Positions 8,881-15,599 of a stretch of DNA of 64,000 nucleotides are shown here, one piece after another; the first letter of the stretch is position 1, and each line of letters begins with the position of its first letter. Position numbers and translations under genes: made by a program. Under the pieces are notes generated by a model. That model had not been told where the DNA came from. It did not search any database and saw nothing but the letters and a program-made list of their open reading frames with translations. Source of the stretch: Clostridium sp. KNHs205 (lineage in GTDB: Bacteria; Bacillota; Clostridia; Lachnospirales; Lachnospiraceae); NCBI RefSeq assembly GCF_000702945.1, contig NZ_JNLE01000003.1:2093501-2157500 (forward strand), written 5' to 3'.

Positions 8881-8903
8881 CTCTATCAGCTCCTTTTATT
8901 ATT

Positions 8904-8967
8904 AGCTTATAGTTTCCTGTTCTGCTTGAAAATAAGCTATAAGGTAATTATAATATCTCTTATAGCT
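8904..8967 (+). promoter_or_regulatory. Promoter and operator repeats between XRE gene and 9002
   Basis: TTGAAA (8926-8931), 17 bp, TATAAT (8949-8954) drives the + strand. The -10 is bracketed by a perfect inverted repeat AGCTATAAG (8935-8943) and CTTATAGCT (8959-8967). A related half-site AGCTTATAG lies at 8904-8912. Placement over the core promoter suggests repression by the XRE protein. Confidence 0.75.
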
Positions 8968-9001
8968 AACTAAAAGAAATAAGAACGGAGGAAATAAGTG
9001 A

Positions 9002-9250
9002 ATGACATCAAAGGAAAAAGCAAAGCTGATCAAGCAAGCAGGGCGGCTATACCTGCTGGGACACACGGTGGAAAAGCACAGAAGCGAGCTGCGCAGACTG
9101 GTAGAGCAAAAGGTACCCTATGATTCTCCGCAGATGGCAGATGCTCTTGCAAAATTTGAAGAGGCGGACAGTGAATGGAAGCGTCTGGAGCAGGAGCATT
9201 TAGACTTTCGCAGCCGGCTTGGTATCAAACAAGATCAATTAATTGAATGA
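9002..9250 (+). CDS. Small ICE protein of unknown function
   Basis: An 82-residue, highly charged, helical protein, probably coiled coil in its second half (EEADSEWKRLEQEHLDF). It has no signal peptide or membrane segment and I do not recognise a family. The ATG follows GGAGGAAATAAGTGA. It is the first gene behind the XRE-controlled promoter, so it is likely expressed with the transfer genes. Confidence 0.65.
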   Translation: MTSKEKAKLIKQAGRLYLLGHTVEKHRSELRRLVEQKVPYDSPQMADALAKFEEADSEWKRLEQEHLDFRSRLGIKQDQLIE

Positions 9251-9252
9251 GG

Positions 9253-9297
9253 AAAACACATATGCCCTCCGGGAATTCTCCGGAGGGCATATGTGTT
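9253..9297. repeat. Perfect 19-bp palindrome before the cell-wall hydrolase
   Basis: Arms 9253-9271 and 9279-9297 are exact complements with a 7-nt loop (GAATTCT with flank). There is no T-run after it; the next gene's ribosome site (AAGGAGG) starts 4 bp later. It may therefore be an RNA processing or translation-control hairpin rather than a normal terminator. Confidence 0.85.
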
Positions 9298-9313
9298 TGA
9301 AAGGAGGTTATCC

Positions 9314-10822
9314 ATGGCAGATCCTGCAACCATCACACTTGCAGTCAAAGCAGCAATTACGGCCGCATCTGATAAACGAACATGGAAGGCGGTGGGTGTT
9401 CTCATCGCTACCATATTAACGCCCTTTATTCTGATCATCGTCATGATTACAAGTCTTTTGTCAGGAACCGCAAACCACAACAATGCCGCTGTTGCACTTT
9501 CCTTTCACGGCGGCGTTATATCCGGTCAGGTGCCGGAGGACTATCGGCAGTACATTGAGGACATGCGACAAAGCTTCTCGGAACTGGACACGGCAATTTC
9601 AGAAATAACTCCCATGATAGAGGACGGAAGCCTTGACTCCACGCAGGTCAAGGCTATTTTTTATGCTCTGTATTTTGGCGCAGATTCCCTGCGTGGGATG
9701 GATTACCAGGCATTTGCGGACTGCTTCGTCCGTTATGAGGAACGAACCCGCACCTGGACAGACGAGGATGAAGTGGAGCATGAGGAAACCTATACCGTAG
9801 CGGTTCCCCTTACCTCCCTGCCGGAAATTTATGCAAGGCTGGAAGAAACGCTTGGTTTGTATATTTCCTACGAGAAGCAGGCCAATGCATCAGAAATCTA
9901 TTACCGGGCATTGTATGGAACCGGCGCACCCGGTGAAGGCGACGGATTTGACCAGTGGTCAGACTGGCTGCCGGAGCAGCTCTCCGGCCTGACCTACGAC
10001 TTACCTGTGGGTGAGACTGGAGCTGGAGCTGTTCAGCTTGCACTGTCCCGTCTGGGAGATCCCTATTCACAGGAGCGTCGTGGGCAAGGCGATTATACGG
10101 ACTGCAGCTATCTGGTGCAGTGGGTATACCGCCAGTTGGGAGTCAAGCTCCCCGGTACCGCCGCTGAGCAAGGTAAATACTGTGTGAACAATGGACTTAC
10201 CATTTCAAAGTCCGATCTTGCCCCCGGTGATCTGGTGTTCTGGAGCCACAAGGTAAATGGTCGTTATCTCAATATCACTCATGTCGGCATCTACACAGGT
10301 GATGGCAAGGTAGTAGATGCATCCTCCTCTCGAGGACAGGTGGTATACCGGAATTTGTTTGATGCAGATAAGCAGGTACTATATGCAAGACCCTATGTTG
10401 AAAACAAAGTTCAGGTGTCTTCCTCTGGTATGCACTCCCTGTTGGGAAACGGCTGGCGCTCCATGGCCACTTCGGAGTTTGGCGGAAGAACAGATCCCAT
10501 CACCGGAGCATGGTCGGGACATTCCGGACTTGACCTGGGGGTGTCCAAAGGGACTCCAATCCGTGCAGCTGCCGCTGGAACCGTGCAGACAGTCAGCTAT
10601 GGAAGCACCGGATACGGATATTATCTGACCATTGACCATGGCGGAGGAGTGGTTACTCTGTACGGACATTGTTCGGACTTGCTCGTTACGCAGGGACAGA
10701 CGGTAAAGGCCGGGGAAATTGTGGCGAAGGTGGGCTCTACCGGACGAAGCACCGGGAACCATCTGCATTTTGAGGTGCGGATAAACGGAACGGCCCAAAA
10801 CCCAAGAAATTATCTGCCATAG
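9314..10822 (+). CDS. Bifunctional NlpC/P60 - M23 cell-wall hydrolase (CD1108 family)
   Basis: Opens the peptidoglycan for the conjugation channel (VirB1-like role). The 502-residue protein has one membrane anchor near residues 25-47. An NlpC/P60 domain follows, with catalytic Cys264 in YTDCSYLVQW and a histidine in ITHVGIYTG. The C-terminal M23 endopeptidase domain has HSGLDLG near 403 and HLHFEV at 483. I chose the ATG at 9314 because AAGGAGG lies 6 bp before it; an ATG at 9293 sits inside the palindrome. Confidence 0.9.
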   Translation: MADPATITLAVKAAITAASDKRTWKAVGVLIATILTPFILIIVMITSLLSGTANHNNAAVALSFHGGVISGQVPEDYRQYIEDMRQSFSELDTAISEITPMIEDGSLDSTQVKAIFYALYFGADSLRGMDYQAFADCFVRYEERTRTWTDEDEVEHEETYTVAVPLTSLPEIYARLEETLGLYISYEKQANASEIYYRALYGTGAPGEGDGFDQWSDWLPEQLSGLTYDLPVGETGAGAVQLALSRLGDPYSQERRGQGDYTDCSYLVQWVYRQLGVKLPGTAAEQGKYCVNNGLTISKSDLAPGDLVFWSHKVNGRYLNITHVGIYTGDGKVVDASSSRGQVVYRNLFDADKQVLYARPYVENKVQVSSSGMHSLLGNGWRSMATSEFGGRTDPITGAWSGHSGLDLGVSKGTPIRAAAAGTVQTVSYGSTGYGYYLTIDHGGGVVTLYGHCSDLLVTQGQTVKAGEIVAKVGSTGRSTGNHLHFEVRINGTAQNPRNYLP

Positions 10823-10845
10823 GCAAAAAAAGAAAGGAGTAAGCT

Positions 10846-11751
10846 ATGTTGAAGCTACAGGTAATATTTGAACGAAAGGTATCGGAGTTCCCTTTAAGGG
10901 AATGTGTGATTGAAAAGGCAGTGGAGCTTCCGGAAGCAGAATACAGCCGATTCCGCTCCAGGATGCTTCGGGACGCTCCCTTTATTTCAGAGAGCACCGA
11001 TTCCATGTACATGGAGAAAAAAGGAACATACCATTGTCTTTTGGTGTTGGGAGAAAACCAGTCTGATGGTGTTCTTGTTGAAGCAGAGGGATATGACTAT
11101 GCCAGGTATTCCAGTTATCTTCCGGGGGCAAGAGATTATCTGACCACCCAATTAAACGAGCTTGCGAACCAGATTATTCGGGAAAGTACTCAAAGCACCT
11201 CCAATGGCTCATGGGCCATTTATTTTGATGAGATACAAGAGCAGTACGGTGTGAATCTAAAGGACAGCGAATACATCAGCACGATGCTGTGTGACCTTCT
11301 CTCGGTTCGGCAGGAAATGGCTGAAATTGAACTATTGGAGGACGGTCTCGACATGACCTTCTATCTGGATTACTGTTCAAATCTGGAGAATGACATTTTG
11401 TGTGAAGGGGATGCCGGAGATCAAACATTGCGCTTAAAGGAGCTGATCCGTGTACCTTTTGAAAACCTCCATCTTGTGCATCACGAGGTGGATATGGACC
11501 CTTCCACCATTGTGTATCTTGACTCTGCCACCTTGACAGAGGAGGGAAAACGGGCATGGGAAGATGTGCTGAATGCACAGGTGCTCAGAGTGTTTCACGG
11601 AATTTATGGCATGCAGGCGGAGTGTGCGGAAGTATCCTCTCAGCGCCTGACTGAATTTACCCGGATGCTTGCCGGGGATTGTCCCTGTGAGGATTATGAC
11701 CGCTGGGTCAGAGAGCCGGAGGATACTCCCGGCATGGAACTGAAATTGTAA
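10846..11751 (+). CDS. Conserved ICE accessory protein (resembles DUF6329)
   Basis: A 301-residue soluble acidic protein with no signal or membrane segment. It resembles a family annotated DUF6329 in clostridial ICEs, with the segment YHCLLVLGENQSDGVLVE; the assignment is tentative and the function unknown. It lies between the cell-wall hydrolase (24 bp) and a DUF6103-like gene (18 bp), so it is in the transfer operon. It ends in GMELKL, one of the alternating hydrophobic tails found on several proteins here. Confidence 0.6.
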   Translation: MLKLQVIFERKVSEFPLRECVIEKAVELPEAEYSRFRSRMLRDAPFISESTDSMYMEKKGTYHCLLVLGENQSDGVLVEAEGYDYARYSSYLPGARDYLTTQLNELANQIIRESTQSTSNGSWAIYFDEIQEQYGVNLKDSEYISTMLCDLLSVRQEMAEIELLEDGLDMTFYLDYCSNLENDILCEGDAGDQTLRLKELIRVPFENLHLVHHEVDMDPSTIVYLDSATLTEEGKRAWEDVLNAQVLRVFHGIYGMQAECAEVSSQRLTEFTRMLAGDCPCEDYDRWVREPEDTPGMELKL

Positions 11752-11769
11752 AAAAGGAGGAATTAACCC

Positions 11770-12120
11770 ATGAGTACAACCGAATTGAAGCTGTTCTTTC
11801 CGACAGAAAAGCTGGAAGCCCTCCGCTTTTTCATGGATAAAAAGGAGCTTACCATTGAACAGGAGCTGCAGGATTATCTGGATAAAACCTATGAAAAGGT
11901 AGTTCCGGCGCAGGTGCGGGAATATGTAGAGAGCCGCATGGAGCAGACGCCCGTGTCACAGGAAACACCGGGGGCTCCCCCAGTTAGAGAACGTCCGGTA
12001 CGCCAAAGCCGTCGCCAGAGAGAGCAGGCTGCCGCTGAGCCTCAAATGGACGCTCCCCCTCAAGAAGAACCATCGGAGGATTCGCCGCAGGAAACCCAGA
12101 GCATGAACATGAGTATGTAA
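11770..12120 (+). CDS. DUF6103-like small protein with Met-rich tail
   Basis: A 116-residue protein. Residues 1-60 form a helical module (EKLEALRFFMDKKELTIEQE, then the YEKVVPAQVREYVE segment) that recurs in the genes at 13466 and 13743. The remainder is a Pro/Glu/Gln-rich linker ending in SMNMSM. DUF6103 is my tentative family name. The role is unknown; the repeated module near ParM/ParR suggests a DNA- or partner-binding element. Confidence 0.65.
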   Translation: MSTTELKLFFPTEKLEALRFFMDKKELTIEQELQDYLDKTYEKVVPAQVREYVESRMEQTPVSQETPGAPPVRERPVRQSRRQREQAAAEPQMDAPPQEEPSEDSPQETQSMNMSM

Positions 12121-12150
12121 CAACAGAAAAAGAACAAGGAGGTGTTAGTC

Positions 12151-13032
12151 ATGATTAAGCTTGGCATAGACAACGGAAATTACAATACAAAATCCTCGGA
12201 GGGGATGCTTTATGCCTCCGGCTTTGCGGTCAGCGACCGGGAATTCATTACACCGGAAATGCAGCTGTTCTATGAGGGCGGCTTTTACGCGATTGGAGAA
12301 CGTCGCCTGCGCTTTCAACAGGATAAAACCAGAGAGCAGGATACGTTTATTCTTACCCTGCCGGCCATTGCGGAAGCCCTGAAGCGCGTGGATGTGAGCA
12401 GTACCGACATTATGCTGGGTGTGGGGCTTCCCATTGATAGCTACGGCACACAAAAGGAGGCGTTCCGCCGGTATTTTCTGCGGGAAAATGTCTCCTTTGT
12501 GTTTGAGGGCAGACCTTACCAGTGCCGTATTGCAGACTGTAAGGTGTTCGCTCAGGGACATGCGGCATTGTGCCGCTATTATCCCCAGCTGAAGGAATAC
12601 CGCAGCATCACCCTCATTGACATCGGCGGTTATACGGTGGATGTTCTTACCGTCCACAATTTCAGACTGGATAGATCCAGCTGTGCCAGCCTTCGGCTGG
12701 GAACCATCACCTTATACAGCCGCATTCAGGATGCCCTTCAACGAAGCGGCATTCTGCTTTCAGACACCTTAATAACCGATGCCATCCAGGGCAATATTCA
12801 GCATACCGCCAGCAGGCAGATCGGAGAAACTGTGGAGCAAGAGGTATCGGCCTACTGCAAAGAGCTGTTTAATGCACTACGAGAACGGGGGCTTGATCTG
12901 CGGCTCCCCACTGTGTTCGCGGGCGGTGGTGCTGAACTTCTGGAATACCGGCTGCGCGGGGATGCGCTTAATACTGTAGCGGTGCTGAACCGGTTTGCAA
13001 ATGCAGACGGGTACAAGCTCCTGCTGGGTTAG
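12151..13032 (+). CDS. parM: ParM/StbA-like actin homologue
   Basis: Filament-forming ATPase for partition of the excised circular ICE. The 293-residue protein has the phosphate-1 loop GIDNGNYNTKS at residues 5-15, a phosphate-2 segment LIDIGGYTVDVL near residue 158 and the adenosine motif VFAGGGAELL. The start at 12151 has AAGGAGG 7 bp upstream; a TTG 9 bp earlier is unlikely. The following gene looks like its ParR. Confidence 0.85.
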   Translation: MIKLGIDNGNYNTKSSEGMLYASGFAVSDREFITPEMQLFYEGGFYAIGERRLRFQQDKTREQDTFILTLPAIAEALKRVDVSSTDIMLGVGLPIDSYGTQKEAFRRYFLRENVSFVFEGRPYQCRIADCKVFAQGHAALCRYYPQLKEYRSITLIDIGGYTVDVLTVHNFRLDRSSCASLRLGTITLYSRIQDALQRSGILLSDTLITDAIQGNIQHTASRQIGETVEQEVSAYCKELFNALRERGLDLRLPTVFAGGGAELLEYRLRGDALNTVAVLNRFANADGYKLLLG

Positions 13033-13036
13033 GAAT

Positions 13037-13321
13037 ATGCGCAAGCGTTACTATCTGTCCTTTGATATGGACGATCCCAGACACCGGGAGGCGGAGCGGC
13101 TGTTCACGCAGCAGGCCAGCCGCCAGCGCACAGAATTTGTGGTGTCCAGTATTCTCGCCTTAGAGCAAAATGTTCAGCTGGAACAGGTGGTGCGGCAGGC
13201 TGTTCGGGAAGAACTCAATCAGCTCCGGGTAACAGTCCCTTCTTCGACAAATGTGCCGGAGGCCGCTGTGCATCTGGAAGAGCTCCCTGACAGCCTTATC
13301 CACGCATTGGAGGAATTGTAG
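13037..13321 (+). CDS. ParR-like partition adaptor
   Basis: A 94-residue basic-N-terminus protein (MRKRYYLSFDMDDPRHREAE) with a predicted ribbon-helix-helix pattern, placed 4 bp after parM. Size and position match centromere-binding ParR proteins of type II partition systems. The start at 13037 is chosen because it removes overlap with parM. Identification rests on context more than on motif, so some doubt remains. Confidence 0.6.
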   Translation: MRKRYYLSFDMDDPRHREAERLFTQQASRQRTEFVVSSILALEQNVQLEQVVRQAVREELNQLRVTVPSSTNVPEAAVHLEELPDSLIHALEEL

Positions 13322-13365
13322 CGGCTCCACTTCCCTGCCTAATACCTGTTAAGGTAAAAATAACT

Positions 13366-13425
13366 TGCACCAATTTGGCGCAGTTTTTCGGTATGGGTGT
13401 AAACGGTATGCACCAACTTGGCTCA
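13366..13425. repeat. Two 17-bp palindromic repeats (candidate parC or operator)
   Basis: TGCACCAATTTGGCGCA at 13366-13382 and TGCACCAACTTGGCTCA at 13409-13425 are near-identical, each an imperfect palindrome, 43 bp apart start to start (about four helical turns). They lie between parR and the next gene, so they may be ParR binding sites or an operator. Confidence 0.7.
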
Positions 13426-13465
13426 CTTAGTTATTCACGAATTCTATGAAAAGGAGATGTTATCT

Positions 13466-13645
13466 ATGAAAACGGCGGTGATTTCTGTTTGTTACAGCAC
13501 AGAAAGGCTGGAGGCCCTCCGGCAGTATCGAACAGAAGCAGAGCTGCAGGATGAACTGGAATCAGTGCTTCCTGCGCTTTATGAAAAGTATGTTCCCTCT
13601 GAAGTGCGGGAACGAATAGAAGCAGCGGAAGAAGGTGGCGAGTAG
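13466..13645 (+). CDS. Short DUF6103-like protein
   Basis: A 59-residue protein that is almost only the helical module seen at 11770 (ERLEALRQYRTEAELQDELE, then YEKYVPSEVRERIE). The ATG at 13466 follows AAAAGGAGATG. It has no linker or Met tail. A T-rich stretch follows the stop codon. Probably a paralogue that arose by duplication within the element. Confidence 0.65.
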   Translation: MKTAVISVCYSTERLEALRQYRTEAELQDELESVLPALYEKYVPSEVRERIEAAEEGGE

Positions 13646-13742
13646 TGTGAGCGCTGCCTCTTTTTTTCTCTGAGGTTCGTGCTGCGAAAATCAGTGTGTG
13701 GAAGATATAAATCTTAAACTCTAAAATGACAGGAGGATTGAA

Positions 13743-14789
13743 ATGGGTGACGAATCAATCGAGCTTTGGCTCAATAAATACCAATATACCGCACTGTCGG
13801 ATATCCTTTATGAAAACGGCACTGACATAAAAGCTGTCATGCAGGAAAAGCTGGGGGAGTTATATACACAAACCGTTCCCGAACAGGAGCGAATTGAAAT
13901 CGAGAACCGGATCAATGCAGAACGCCTTGCTGCTGAGCAGCGTGCACAGGAGATGCGACGGTTTTCCGTATACCATGTAACAGAAAACGGCAACAGCCAT
14001 TGCTTCGAATCGGATTACTGCTTGGAGCTGATGCAGCTGGCGCTGTTGGTACGCAGATACCAGCGCGGTGAGCTAAAATACCAGCCGGAGAGCTTCACAG
14101 CCCTGTTCCGGAATTCTGTTTCCATCAACGCCCTACAGTTTGAAGAAAACGTGAAAAAGCGGATGGACAATACCGGTCAGATCACCGGCGTGTTTGACAT
14201 TGACTTTGACCGGAAAATGATTTCCGGAGTCAATATCATGGATGGTTGGAAGGCTTACTCCATGAAGGACACCGGCACTGCGGCTTATTACGCCTATCGC
14301 GCCAATTATCTTCCAGAGGATAAGCGCTGGCCTATTTTTCTTGAACATCTCGAAGGTCGTGAGCTGACACAGCCTGCTCCACTGATCACGGCAGGCTGCC
14401 GCAAGCTGGAGGAAGGTGATATCTCCTTTTCAGACGAGATCATGGAAACGGATGGGTGCCTCAATTTTTATATCAATGTCCCCTTCAACGTGGACGAGAT
14501 ATTCGGAACTCATGTGGAAACAGCGGAAAATGAAGACTGGATCAATGTCTATGCTAACTATGATACCGTTCATGGGCAGGTGTGTGATACCCTGGATATT
14601 GTCCTGAATCGTGGGGATGGCTCCTGCGAAGAACTGGCCTATCAGCTGGATGATCATGAAAAGGAGCTTTTGCTGAGCAAAATGCAGGACTACTGCATGA
14701 AGCAGGAGGGTATGAAGCTGGAGGATTACAGCCTCAAGCTGCAGGAGGAATCCGAGCCGCTGACAGGCCCAGCCACGCAGCAGATGTAG
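13743..14789 (+). CDS. Large accessory protein with N-terminal DUF6103-like module
   Basis: A 348-residue soluble protein. Residues 10-60 (ALSDILYENGTDIKAVMQEK, then YTQTVPEQERIEIENRI) match the module of the two preceding small proteins. The rest is not recognised; it is acidic and contains no clear catalytic motif. A clear AGGAGGATTGAA ribosome site precedes it. It ends in ATQQM. It lies just before the oriT candidate, a place where anti-restriction genes are often found, but I see no ArdA signature. Confidence 0.6.
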   Translation: MGDESIELWLNKYQYTALSDILYENGTDIKAVMQEKLGELYTQTVPEQERIEIENRINAERLAAEQRAQEMRRFSVYHVTENGNSHCFESDYCLELMQLALLVRRYQRGELKYQPESFTALFRNSVSINALQFEENVKKRMDNTGQITGVFDIDFDRKMISGVNIMDGWKAYSMKDTGTAAYYAYRANYLPEDKRWPIFLEHLEGRELTQPAPLITAGCRKLEEGDISFSDEIMETDGCLNFYINVPFNVDEIFGTHVETAENEDWINVYANYDTVHGQVCDTLDIVLNRGDGSCEELAYQLDDHEKELLLSKMQDYCMKQEGMKLEDYSLKLQEESEPLTGPATQQM

Positions 14790-14858
14790 ACACGCCACGT
14801 TGCCGCCCGTGTGCCCCTGTGTCGCGTTCTTCCGGCTGGGGTGGCAGCGTTACACCAT

Positions 14859-15080
14859 AAGGGGGCTGTAGCCCCTTGTTGGAGCCGTGTGCGCAGAAGA
14901 TTGACGGGTGGCGAAACAAGGAAAGTCGTGGTGAACCATGGGGTCGAAAACGATGCGGGTTAAAGGAGCGGGGTCGTAAACGCCCCACTCCGGCTCACAT
15001 CTCCCCGCAATGCGGGGAGAAAAGCGGTTTTTCACCGGGGTCGTAAAAACACTCAAGGAGTTGTTTCCGGGGTTGTAAGG
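14859..15080. other. Candidate origin of transfer (oriT)
   Basis: This 385-bp gene-free stretch (14790-15174) precedes the relaxosome and relaxase genes. It holds hairpins at 14859-14877, 14965-14991 and 15000-15020 (the last with perfect 10-bp arms). It also holds four direct copies of GGGGTYG(T)AA at 14940, 14970, 15037 and 15069. Hairpins plus iterons beside the mob genes are the usual oriT layout. The nick site cannot be assigned by eye. Confidence 0.6.
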
Positions 15081-15174
15081 AAAACAGAATACCGATAAAA
15101 GCGGGAAATAAAGGCTTTTCATAGGGGTTGCGACAGGTGTTGCACCTCTTTTTTGATAGAAAAGGAGGTTTGCT

Positions 15175-15597
15175 ATGTCAGAAGAAGAAAAAATCAAAAA
15201 AAAGTTCCCTTTGTGGATGTATCCGGAAACCAGACAGCTGGTGGCAGACTGGTACAAAAGGGATAACTGCCAAAGCCAGAGTGAATTCATTGAAAAGGCA
15301 ATTAAATTCTACTGCGGCTATATCTCAGCAGAGGAAGGTGTCCGGTTCCTTCCTGCAGCAATTACATCGGCCATGACCGGCATGGTGGATGGTCTGGAAA
15401 ACCGCATGGCACGGCTTACCTTCAAGTTGGCGGTGGAGATGAGCATGATGATGAATATCCTTGCAGTCAATGCAGATTACGATGAAAACACGCTGCGTAA
15501 GCTCCGCGGCAAATGTGTGGAGGACGTGAAGCGGTCAGTGGGTTCCGTGACCTTTGAGGATGTAGTGAGCTTCCAGAAGCGGGAAAGGCGTGACTGA
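15175..15597 (+). CDS. Relaxosome accessory protein (MobC-like, ribbon-helix-helix)
   Basis: A 140-residue basic protein with an N-terminal DNA-binding pattern (KFPLWMYPETRQLVADWY, then SQSEFIEKAIKFY) like the ribbon-helix-helix part of relaxosome accessory proteins. It starts 95 bp after the last iteron and ends 2 bp before the relaxase gene, so it is likely to bind oriT and assist the relaxase. A strong AAAGGAGG precedes the ATG. Confidence 0.75.
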   Translation: MSEEEKIKKKFPLWMYPETRQLVADWYKRDNCQSQSEFIEKAIKFYCGYISAEEGVRFLPAAITSAMTGMVDGLENRMARLTFKLAVEMSMMMNILAVNADYDENTLRKLRGKCVEDVKRSVGSVTFEDVVSFQKRERRD

Positions 15598-15599
15598 TC

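Noticed and set aside
9253-9297. Palindrome as ordinary intrinsic terminator
   Set aside because: No T-run on either strand within the expected distance.
12995-13036. Earlier start for the ParR-like gene
   Set aside because: It would overlap parM and adds residues translated from parM sequence; the ATG at 13037 follows the stop codon.
13743-14789. ArdA anti-restriction identity for the gene before oriT
   Set aside because: Position is suggestive and the protein is acidic, but I see no ArdA motif; the N-terminus matches the DUF6103-like module instead.
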